DNA from: Gemmatimonadaceae bacterium
GTDB taxonomy: Bacteria; Gemmatimonadota; Gemmatimonadetes; Gemmatimonadales; Gemmatimonadaceae
DNA: 64,000 nt
Direction: 5' to 3'
NCBI GenBank assembly: GCA_040882285.1
Contig: JBBEBQ010000010.1
Coordinates: 332,147 to 396,146, forward strand
Below the pieces are notes generated by a model. The model was given only the letters and a program-made list of their open reading frames with translations, did not search any database and was not told the DNA's origin. Of this stretch, positions 15,336-28,412 are shown in pieces (within the stretch, counting starts at the first letter, position 1; each line of letters begins with the position of its first letter). The position numbers and the translations under genes are program-made.

Positions 15336-16835
15336 TCAAGCCGTCGTGCTCTCGGTGGCCATGTCGGTCCCGATCTCCCAGTTGTCGATCTCGTCGCAGG
15401 CGTCGCAGTTGCCGCAGCGCCAGTCGGGCTCGACTTCCTCGCCGAAGTGCTCGAGGATGAACCGTGTGCGGCACTCCGCCGTCTGACAGAACTCGATCAT
15501 GGTGCGGAGCTTCTGCTGGTCGCGCTCGCGGCGCTCTTCGTAGTCCAGAAGATCGGCGCTCAGGTTGACCGATGTCAAACGGTCGGCGAGGCGCTCCCAC
15601 TTTCCGTCCCGGTGCTCGCGCACCACCCCGTGCCGCTTGAGCAGGGAGAACACGATCCGAGTCTTCCGGAGCGGGACTCCGGTCTGCTCGGAGATGTCCG
15701 CGCCCGCTACCGGCTGGCCCTTCGGATACTGCTCCAGCGCGATCGCCACGCGCGCGGCTTCTTCCACCTCGGGATATTTCCCGCCGAGAAAGTACGACTG
15801 GATCCGCTTGTCTTCGACGCGATACAGAACCGTGCATACGGCCGGTTTGCCGTCGCGCCCGGCACGGCCCGCCTCCTGGTAGTACGCTTCGATCGATCCG
15901 GGAAAGTGGTAATGCAGCACGAAGCGCAGATCGTGCTTGTCGATTCCGAGGCCGAACGCGTTCGTGGCGATGATCGCCTTGAGCTTGTTCGCCATGAACA
16001 GCTCCTGCGATTCCTTCCGGTCCGCCGCCGGCATCCTGCCGTGATAGATCGCGATCCTGTGCTTGTCGCGAAATTTCTCGTGCAGCCACTCGGTTTCCTT
16101 CACGGTGGCGACGTAGATGACGCCGACTCCCTCGCCTTCGGCCAGCGTCCGCTCCACAACCGCGTCCTTGATGCCGTCGTTGACCGTCCGCCTGACTTCG
16201 AAGCGGAGATTGGGCCGCGCGAAGCCGGTGATCGTGACGTGCGGGTCCTGCATGCCGAGCTGGTGGATGATGTCCTGCTGCACCTCCGCCGTGGCCGTCG
16301 CGGTGAGCGCGAGTATCGGCGGGCGGCCCAGCCGCTTGGCGATGTTTCCCAGGGCGAGATAGTCCGGGCGGAAATCATGCCCCCACTGGCTGACGCAATG
16401 CGCCTCGTCCACCACGAACAGACTGATCTCGCGGCCGAGCAGATGCTCGAAGAACTCGCGATCCTTGAACCGTTCGGGAGTCAGGTAGAGGATGTCGCCC
16501 TCGCCCTCGCTGATCTGCCGGTGCGTCTCGCGCGATTCGGAGGTGGAGAGGTGCGAGTGCATGGCCACCGAGTCCACGCCCTGCGCCAGCAGCTTGTCGT
16601 GCTGGTCCTTCATCAGGGCGATGAGCGGGGTGACGACGATGGTGAGGCCGTGCAGCATCACGGCGCCGAGCTGGTAGATCAGCGACTTGCCACTGCCCGT
16701 GGGCATCACGACGAGCACGTCGCGGCCCTCGGTGAGCACCTTTACGGGCTCCCACTGGCCGCGGCGGAAGTCCTTGTGGCCGAACCGGTCGCGGAGACAC
16801 GCGACCGCCTCGGATTTCGTAATAGTTTTGGGCAT
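15336..16835 (-). CDS. recQ: RecQ-family ATP-dependent DNA helicase
   Basis: 499 residues. Superfamily-2 motifs: Walker A MPTGSGKSLIYQ, DEAH in VVDEAHCVSQWGHDFRPDY, motif III ALTATAT, and motif VI QEAGRAGRDG. After the helicase core comes a winged-helix-like segment (GVPLRKTRIVFSLLKRHGVV, about 385-410) and then a Cys cluster at the extreme C-terminus (CQTAEC...CGNCDAC, about 450-480). In E. coli RecQ the zinc module precedes the winged helix and an HRDC domain follows. Here the order is reversed and HRDC is absent. Confidence 0.93.
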   Translation of the reverse strand: MPKTITKSEAVACLRDRFGHKDFRRGQWEPVKVLTEGRDVLVVMPTGSGKSLIYQLGAVMLHGLTIVVTPLIALMKDQHDKLLAQGVDSVAMHSHLSTSESRETHRQISEGEGDILYLTPERFKDREFFEHLLGREISLFVVDEAHCVSQWGHDFRPDYLALGNIAKRLGRPPILALTATATAEVQQDIIHQLGMQDPHVTITGFARPNLRFEVRRTVNDGIKDAVVERTLAEGEGVGVIYVATVKETEWLHEKFRDKHRIAIYHGRMPAADRKESQELFMANKLKAIIATNAFGLGIDKHDLRFVLHYHFPGSIEAYYQEAGRAGRDGKPAVCTVLYRVEDKRIQSYFLGGKYPEVEEAARVAIALEQYPKGQPVAGADISEQTGVPLRKTRIVFSLLKRHGVVREHRDGKWERLADRLTSVNLSADLLDYEERRERDQQKLRTMIEFCQTAECRTRFILEHFGEEVEPDWRCGNCDACDEIDNWEIGTDMATESTTA

Positions 16836-16872
16836 CGGGGGGATTAGGGCAGGAAGTATTCCGTGAAAACGT

Positions 16873-16920
16873 AGCTATTAGCTATTGGCTATTGGCTATT
16901 GGCTATTGGCTTTTGGCTGG
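16873..16920. repeat. Direct heptad array (GGCTATT)n
   Basis: Six tandem 7-bp units (AGCTATT x2, GGCTATT x3, GGCTTTT) and a partial. No inverted partner is seen within 150 bp, unlike the foldbacks at 33573 and 54957 which use the same heptad. Confidence 0.9.
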
Positions 16921-16962
16921 AGCGGAGCGCGGAGTCCTCCCCGGTGTACGAAACCGGCTAGG

Positions 16963-16983
16963 ACGCAGCACGCAGCACGCAGC
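16963..16983. repeat. Direct heptad array (ACGCAGC)x3
   Basis: Three exact tandem copies of ACGCAGC just after the GGCTATT array and before msrP. The heptad differs, but the period is the same. Confidence 0.85.
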
Positions 16984-17004
16984 GCAGTTCAAATGGAGCC
17001 CGCA

Positions 17005-17925
17005 ATGCTCATTCGACGCCGACCTGACATTCCCGCCAGTGAAATCACCGACGAGCGGTTGTATTTGAACCGACGGTCGTTCATCGCCACGAGCGGCCTG
17101 CTCGGCGTGGCGGCCGCGACCGGCGCGCTCCCGGGTTGCCTCCAGGCCGCGCCGTCCGAGGAACAGGGTGAAGACAAGCTGACGCCGTACAAGGACGTCA
17201 CCACCTACAACAACTACTACGAGTTCGGCACGGGGAAAGACGATCCCTCCGAGAATGCCGGCTCCTTCCGCACGCGGCCGTGGAGCGTGGCGGTCGAAGG
17301 CCTCGTGAAGAAGCCCGCGGTCTACGATCTCGAGGACATACTCCGCCCCGTGACGCAGGAGGAGCGCGTGTACCGGCTGCGCTGCGTCGAAGGATGGTCC
17401 ATGGTGATTCCGTGGCTCGGCTTTCCGCTCGCCGCCCTGATCAACCGGGTCGAGCCGACCTCGCAGGCGAAGTTTGTCGAGTTCACCACGCTGCTCGATC
17501 CGCGTCGGATGCCGGGTCAGCGCCGTCCGGTGCTCGACTGGCCGTACACCGAAGGGCTCCGGCTCGACGAAGCGATGCATCCGCTGACGATTCTCGCCAC
17601 CGGCCTATACGGCCGGCCGCTGCCGAACCAGAACGGCGCGCCGCTTCGGCTCGTCGTGCCGTGGAAGTACGGCTTCAAGAGCATCAAGGGGATCGTGAAG
17701 CTGCGCTTCACCGACCGGCAGCCGGCGACCGCGTGGAACAAGGCCGCTCCCTCGGAATACGGCTTCTACTCCAACGTGAACCCGGAAGTCGATCACCCGC
17801 GCTGGAGCCAGGCGAAGGAGCGGCGCATCGGGGAGTTTCTCCGCCGCCGCACGCTGATGTTCAACGGCTACGGCGATCAGGTCGCGCGGATGTACGCGGG
17901 CATGGACCTGCGCAGATACTACTGA
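17005..17925 (+). CDS. msrP: Protein-methionine-sulfoxide reductase catalytic subunit MsrP
   Basis: 306 residues. This molybdopterin enzyme repairs oxidised Met in periplasmic proteins, fed electrons by MsrQ. The start at 17005 has GGAG 7 bp upstream. [20 protein letters not shown] (about 20-40) is a Tat signal. The Mo-ligating Cys is in [15 protein letters not shown] (near residue 131). [11 protein letters not shown] and the C-terminal [16 protein letters not shown] are typical. It is followed directly by msrQ. Confidence 0.93.
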   Translation: MLIRRRPDIPASEITDERLYLNRRSFIATSGLLGVAAATGALPGCLQAAPSEEQGEDKLTPYKDVTTYNNYYEFGTGKDDPSENAGSFRTRPWSVAVEGLVKKPAVYDLEDILRPVTQEERVYRLRCVEGWSMVIPWLGFPLAALINRVEPTSQAKFVEFTTLLDPRRMPGQRRPVLDWPYTEGLRLDEAMHPLTILATGLYGRPLPNQNGAPLRLVVPWKYGFKSIKGIVKLRFTDRQPATAWNKAAPSEYGFYSNVNPEVDHPRWSQAKERRIGEFLRRRTLMFNGYGDQVARMYAGMDLRRYY

Positions 17926-17965
17926 GAGGACTCCGCTCTCGCGCCGAACCCGGGTAATCAAGCCG

Positions 17966-18535
17966 CTGGTATTTGCCGCGGCGCTCATTCCGCTCGCGCT
18001 GCTCCTCCGGGACGGATTCAACGATGGCCTCGGCGCCAATCCCATCGAGGAGATCGAGCTGCGGACCGGGCGCTGGGCGTTGCGCTTCATCGCGATCACG
18101 CTCGCGGTGACTCCGCTCCGCCGCCTCACCGGCTGGAACGAGGCGATCAAGTACCGGCGCATGCTCGGCTTGTTCGCGTTCTTCTATGCTACGCTGCACC
18201 TGTCGGCGTTCATCGGCCTCGACATGTTCTTCGACGTGAGCGACATAGTCGAGGACATCGTCAAGCATCCCTACATCACGATCGGCATGGCTACCTGGCT
18301 GCTGCTGCTTCCGCTCGCCGTCACTTCCACCAAAGGCTGGATCCGGCGGCTCGGCGGCAAGCGGTGGAACCGCCTGCACCAGCTCATCTACGTCGCGGCG
18401 ATCACCGGCACCATTCATTACCTGTGGGCGGTGAAGAAGGACACCTTCCTGCCGCTCGTCTATCTCACGATCATCGGAGCGCTGCTCGCGTGGCGGCTCT
18501 GGCACTGGCTCGCCAAGAGAAAGGCACGCGTGTAA
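17966..18535 (+). CDS. msrQ: MsrQ haem-binding membrane subunit, start uncertain
   Basis: The inner-membrane b-type haem protein passes quinol or flavin electrons to MsrP. Seen: VIKPLVFAAALIPLALLLRD, TGRWALRFIAITLAVTPLRRLTGW, then haem-ligand His candidates in TLHLSAFIGLD and RLHQLIYVAAITGTIHYLW. The homologous reading frame continues up to the msrP stop, but no ATG, GTG or TTG lies before TTG 18080, which is well inside the domain. CTG 17966 is used here. An initiation just after GAGAGGA at 17924-17930 from an unusual codon, or a sequence error, is possible. Confidence 0.85.
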   Translation: MVFAAALIPLALLLRDGFNDGLGANPIEEIELRTGRWALRFIAITLAVTPLRRLTGWNEAIKYRRMLGLFAFFYATLHLSAFIGLDMFFDVSDIVEDIVKHPYITIGMATWLLLLPLAVTSTKGWIRRLGGKRWNRLHQLIYVAAITGTIHYLWAVKKDTFLPLVYLTIIGALLAWRLWHWLAKRKARV

Positions 18536-18544
18536 GCTGAGGTC

Positions 18545-19699
18545 GTGCCGGACCTACTCGAGCCGCTCGAAGCGTTCGCGATCACCGCGCCCGGTCTCTC
18601 CCGCATCGCCGCGCGCGAGCTCGCGGGTATCGGGCTCGAGGTGGACGCGGTCGAGCCCGCCGGTGTCACGTTCAAGGGTGGACTACGCGAGGTGTACGCG
18701 GCAAATCTGCGGCTGCGCACCGTGAGCCGCGTGCTCGTGCGGCTGGCGCGCTTTCACGCGCGGACCTTCGCGGAGCTGGAGCGACATTCCGCGAAGATCC
18801 CGTGGTCGCGGTTCATCGCGTCGGGACGGTCGTTCGAGTTGCGCGTGACCTCGCGGAAATCGCGGCTGTATCACTCCGATGCGGTCGCCGAGCGGATCGA
18901 GCGTATCGTGGCGCAGGGGACGGGTGGCGAGCTCGCGGAAGGCGAGCCGTCGGGGGAGCACGACGGCGAGCGGGCGCAGCTCGTCATCGTGCGGCTCGAC
19001 CGCGACGAGTGCACGGTCAACATCGACAGCTCGGGTGCGCTCCTGCACATGCGTGGATACCGCCGGGCCACGGCCAAGGCCCCCATGCGCGAGACGATCG
19101 CGGCGGCGATGCTGCTCGCCTCGGAGTGGCGCGCCGACGAGCCGCTGTTCGATCCCTTCTGCGGCTCGGGCACCATTCCTATAGAAGGGGCCATGCTCGC
19201 CAGACGGATTCCGCCGGGGCTGGACCGGGTGTTCGCGTTTCAGCAGTGGCCGTGGGTGGAGGCGGGGCTGTGGTCGCGGATGCGCCGCGACGCGGAGACC
19301 GAGATCCTCGACGACCTGCCGGCACCGATCATCGGAGCAGATCGCGACGAGGGCGCGATTCGCGCGGCGAGCGAGAACGCGGCGCGCGCGCGAGTGGACG
19401 GCCAAGTCGAATTCGTGCTGAGCCCGGTGTCGGAGGCGAGCGTGGACGCCGGACCGGGATGGGTGATAACGAACCCGCCGTACGGTGTGCGCGTCGGTAC
19501 GTCGCGCGAGTTGCGTAATCTCTATGCGCGGTTCGGCGCGGTGCTGCGGGAGCGGTTCGGCGGCTGGCGACTGGCGTTTCTGTCCGCGGACCACGCCCTC
19601 GAGGCGCAGCTGCGCATGGAGCTGGAGGTGCTCTTCCGGACGACGAACGGAGGTATTCCCGTGCGCTGCATGACGGCGAAGCGGATTGCTCGTCGATAA
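18545..19699 (+). CDS. THUMP-domain class I RNA methyltransferase (RlmL N-terminal/YpsC type)
   Basis: 384 residues. A ferredoxin-like/THUMP RNA-binding region covers about 1-165 (AITAPGLSRIAARELAGIG, then FELRVTSRKSRLYHSDAVAE). A SAM-binding methyltransferase domain follows: FDPFCGSGTIPIEGA (motif I, near 200), GADRDEGAIRAASENAARA, and the catalytic NPPYGVRVG (motif IV). Family members make m2G in 23S rRNA; the exact target here is inferred. Starts at GTG 18545, 9 bp after msrQ. Confidence 0.9.
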   Translation: MPDLLEPLEAFAITAPGLSRIAARELAGIGLEVDAVEPAGVTFKGGLREVYAANLRLRTVSRVLVRLARFHARTFAELERHSAKIPWSRFIASGRSFELRVTSRKSRLYHSDAVAERIERIVAQGTGGELAEGEPSGEHDGERAQLVIVRLDRDECTVNIDSSGALLHMRGYRRATAKAPMRETIAAAMLLASEWRADEPLFDPFCGSGTIPIEGAMLARRIPPGLDRVFAFQQWPWVEAGLWSRMRRDAETEILDDLPAPIIGADRDEGAIRAASENAARARVDGQVEFVLSPVSEASVDAGPGWVITNPPYGVRVGTSRELRNLYARFGAVLRERFGGWRLAFLSADHALEAQLRMELEVLFRTTNGGIPVRCMTAKRIARR

Positions 19700-19820
19700 A
19701 CGCTACAAGCGTATCTCGCAGAAGGTAAACCCCGGCTGGAGCAGGGGTTACGCCCGCGTCCCGGAAGAGGGTCGCGTCCGCCTCGGCGGTGACTTCGTGG
19801 CGGTATCACTCTTGAAGTAG
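19686..19820 (+). CDS. Possible 44-residue basic protein
   Basis: TTG 19686 opens a short frame rich in Lys, Arg and Tyr (KRYKRISQKVNPGWSRGYAR, then VRLGGDFVAV) between the RNA methyltransferase and the multi-HAMP kinase. No Shine-Dalgarno and no family recognised. It could be chance in high-GC DNA or a remnant. It overlaps the methyltransferase end by 14 bp. Confidence 0.2.
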   Translation: MLVDKRYKRISQKVNPGWSRGYARVPEEGRVRLGGDFVAVSLLK

Positions 19821-19907
19821 AAAGGGTCGGAGTGTGCCGGAGAATGCTTCCGGCCCGATGAGGATCGGCGCTCGACCGCGCCGCACACCAGACAATCGAG
19901 GGATTTC

Positions 19908-25594
<5,687 letters not shown>

Positions 25595-25610
<16 letters not shown>

Positions 25611-26470
25611 CGCCGCGGGACGGCGTGGAGTCCCCCGGAGCGTCGCTCGGACGGAACGAGCTGGAGAAGCTGGAGATCGAGCTGCTCCTGGAGGGCATAT
25701 ACCGCCATTACGGCTTCGACTTCCGGTCGTACGCATACTCCTCGCTGCGGCGGCGGCTATGGAAGCGGATCGAGGCCGAGCGGCTCGAGTCGGTGAGCGC
25801 CCTGCAGAACGCCGTGCTGCACGATCCCGAGGTGATGGAGCGGCTGCTGCGCGACCTGTCCGTCAACGTCACGGCGATGTTCCGCGATCCGACCTTTTAC
25901 GTCGCGTTCCGGAACCAGGTCGTTCCGCTGCTGCGCACGTATCCGTTCATCCGCATCTGGCACGCCGGCTGCTCGACCGGGGAGGAGGTGTTCTCGATGG
26001 CCATCCTCCTCACCGAGGAGGGACTGTACGACCGCTGCCGCATCTACGCCACGGACATCAACGACATACTTCTGCGCCAGGCGAAGCAGCGGATCTTCCC
26101 GCTGGAGCGCATGCAGGAGTACACCGACAACTACATCAAGGCCGGCGGGAAGCGTTCGTTCTCCGAGTACTACACTGCGATGTACGAGGGCGCGCTGTTC
26201 TCTGCGGCACTGCTGAAGAACGCCGTCTTCTCGCAGCACAACCTGGTGACCGATGGATCGTTCGCGGAATTCAACGTCATTCTCTGCCGCAACGTCCTGA
26301 TCTACTTCGACAAGTCGCTACAGGGAAAGGTGCACGGCCTCTTCTACGACAGCCTGTCCACTTTCGGCGTGCTATGCCTCGGGTCCAAGGAGTCGCTGAA
26401 GTTCTCCCGGTACGAGCACTGCTACGAGGAGCTGAACACCCGCGAGAAGATTTACCGGAAGGTCGTGTAA
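25595..26470 (+). CDS. CheR-type protein-glutamate methyltransferase
   Basis: 291 residues from GTG 25595, overlapping the kinase stop. N-terminal helical domain with [19 protein letters not shown], then the SAM-binding domain: [18 protein letters not shown] (motif I), RIYATDIND, and [16 protein letters not shown]. CheR methylates Glu on chemoreceptor helices. No chemoreceptor, CheA or CheW is in the window, so the methylated partner may be the multi-HAMP kinase next door (inference). GTG 25625 is an alternative start. Confidence 0.92.
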
Positions 26471-26471
26471 C

Positions 26472-27068
26472 GTGGTCTTCGACCTGATCGTCGTGGGCGC
26501 TTCGTGGGGCGGGCTCGATGCCCTGACGGTCCTTGTGCGCGGGCTGCCGCCGGACTTCGCCGTGCCGCTCGTGATTGTCCAGCACCGCGGCGCCGATGCC
26601 GAGGGCTTCCTCAGCGGCCTGCTGCAGGAGTGGACCGGCAGGAAAGTGCTCGAGCCCGAAGACAAGGATCCGATAGAGCCGGGACACATCTACATCGCGC
26701 CGGCGAACTATCACCTGCTCGTGGAGACCGGGCATCTCTCGCTCACCACCGAGGCGCCGGTGCGGTACAGCCGGCCTTCAATCGACGTGATGTTCGGATC
26801 CGCCGCGCACGCGTACGGCGAGCGCCTGATCGGCGTGGTGCTGACCGGCGCGAACGAGGACGGCTCGCGCGGGCTCCAGTGCGTGGCCGAGTTCGGCGGG
26901 TACTGCGTCGTGCAGGACCCGGCGACCGCGGAAGCCGCGAGCATGCCGGCAGCGGCGCTGCGGCGGGTGCCCGGCGCGGCGGTGCTACCCCTGTCCGGCA
27001 TCGCCGCCCACCTCGTGGACGTCGCCAGAAACGGACCCCCCTCCGAATTCGTGCGAGCGACCGCGTGA
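26472..27068 (+). CDS. CheB-type methylesterase, no receiver domain
   Basis: 198 residues, only the esterase/deamidase domain. Catalytic Ser in VVGASWGGLDAL (about residue 11), His in VIVQHRGADAE, Asp in LTGANEDGSRGL (about 130). The usual N-terminal receiver is absent, so control would have to come from a partner such as the downstream response-regulator kinase. Starts at GTG 26472, 1 bp after cheR, and overlaps the next gene by 4 bp. Confidence 0.92.
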   Translation: MVFDLIVVGASWGGLDALTVLVRGLPPDFAVPLVIVQHRGADAEGFLSGLLQEWTGRKVLEPEDKDPIEPGHIYIAPANYHLLVETGHLSLTTEAPVRYSRPSIDVMFGSAAHAYGERLIGVVLTGANEDGSRGLQCVAEFGGYCVVQDPATAEAASMPAAALRRVPGAAVLPLSGIAAHLVDVARNGPPSEFVRATA

Positions 27069-28363
27069 GCGATTCCGCCGAAAAGGTCAACATCCTCATC
27101 GTGGATGACCGCCCGAAGAATCTGCTCGCGCTCGAAGCGATCCTCGAGCCGCTGAACGAGAAGCTCGTGCGCGCGAATTCCGGCGAGGAAGCGCTGCGCG
27201 AGCTGCTGCTGCGGGACTTCGCCGTGATTCTGCTCGACGTGCAGATGCCGGGGATGAACGGTCTCGAGACGGCGCAATACATCAAGGCCCGCGAGCGGTC
27301 GAGGTCGATCCCGATCCTCTTCCTGACCGCGATCAACAAGGAGGAATCGTACGTGTTCAAGGCGTACGAGGTCGGAGCGGTCGACTACCTGTTCAAGCCG
27401 TTCGATCCCGAGATACTCCGCTCCAAGGTGGCGGTGTTCGTCGACCTCTGGCGCAAGCAGGAGCAGATCCAGACGCAGGAGGAGCGGATCCGGCTATCGG
27501 AGAAGCGCGAGCTGGAGCTGCAGCACCGCACGACTCTGCTGGAAACCGAGGCGCGGTCGGCGGAGGAGCTCGCGACCGTGAACGACGAGCTGCAGCGGCG
27601 GCAGTACGAGCTGGAGCGCGCGATCACGGCGCGCAGCAGGTTCTACGCGTCCATGAGCCACGAGCTGCGCACGCCGATCAACGCCGTGCTCGGCTACAGC
27701 ACCCTCATGCTGGACGGCATCTACGGCCCGCTGAACGAGAAGCAGCGCGAAGGGCTGGAGCGCACGCATCGCGCCGCCAAGCACCTGCTCGAGCTGGTGA
27801 ACGACGTCCTCGACCTCTCCAAGATCGAGGCGGGCAAGATCGAGCTCGCCATGCAGCCCGTGCAGTTCCCCAGCCTGGTGGAGGACCTGTTCGTCACGGT
27901 CGCGCCGTTCGCGGCGGAGAACAAGACGAAGCTCGACCTCGACATGGAAGGGCCGCCCGTGACCATCGTGTCGGATCCCCGGCGGATCCGGCAGGTCATG
28001 CTGAATCTCGTGTCGAACGCGATCAAGTTCGGCGGCGGAAACCCGGTGCGGGTCGTGAGCCGCGGCACTCCGGACGGCGGCGTGCAGATCGAGGTGAACG
28101 ACGCCGGCGCCGGAATTCCCGAGGAGGACCTGACGCGGATCTTCGACGAGTTCGTGCAGCTCGGGCAATCGGCGCAGCCGGGCACGGGGCTCGGACTTCC
28201 GATCTCGCGCCGGCTCGTCGAGCTGCTCGGCGGCAAGCTGGAGCTGGAATCCGAGGTCGGCAAAGGAAGCTGCTTTCGGGTGACGCTTCCGCCAGGGGTC
28301 GCTGTCAGTGAAGACGGCGCCGAGCCGGAAATGGTGGAAACGGGTTCCCAGTCCGCCGCCTGA
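27065..28363 (+). CDS. Response regulator-histidine kinase (REC-coiled coil-HisKA-HATPase)
   Basis: 432 residues. Receiver at 8-130 with the phospho-acceptor Asp in [12 protein letters not shown] (about residue 58) and the Lys of [10 protein letters not shown] coiled coil lies at about 130-190, HisKA has [17 protein letters not shown] (His about 199), and HATPase_c has [21 protein letters not shown] and GTGLGLPIS. The input receiver lets it be driven by another kinase, plausibly the multi-HAMP protein, forming a branched relay with CheR/CheB (inference). Confidence 0.93.
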   Translation: MSDSAEKVNILIVDDRPKNLLALEAILEPLNEKLVRANSGEEALRELLLRDFAVILLDVQMPGMNGLETAQYIKARERSRSIPILFLTAINKEESYVFKAYEVGAVDYLFKPFDPEILRSKVAVFVDLWRKQEQIQTQEERIRLSEKRELELQHRTTLLETEARSAEELATVNDELQRRQYELERAITARSRFYASMSHELRTPINAVLGYSTLMLDGIYGPLNEKQREGLERTHRAAKHLLELVNDVLDLSKIEAGKIELAMQPVQFPSLVEDLFVTVAPFAAENKTKLDLDMEGPPVTIVSDPRRIRQVMLNLVSNAIKFGGGNPVRVVSRGTPDGGVQIEVNDAGAGIPEEDLTRIFDEFVQLGQSAQPGTGLGLPISRRLVELLGGKLELESEVGKGSCFRVTLPPGVAVSEDGAEPEMVETGSQSAA

Positions 28364-28412
28364 CGCGCGTCCGGCGGCTGTGAACGCCGGCGCCGCCGGA
28401 ATAGATTTCGTC

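Noticed and set aside
26472-28363. Complete chemotaxis operon
   Set aside because: No CheA, CheW, CheY-only or methyl-accepting receptor gene is present; only CheR and CheB-type enzymes.
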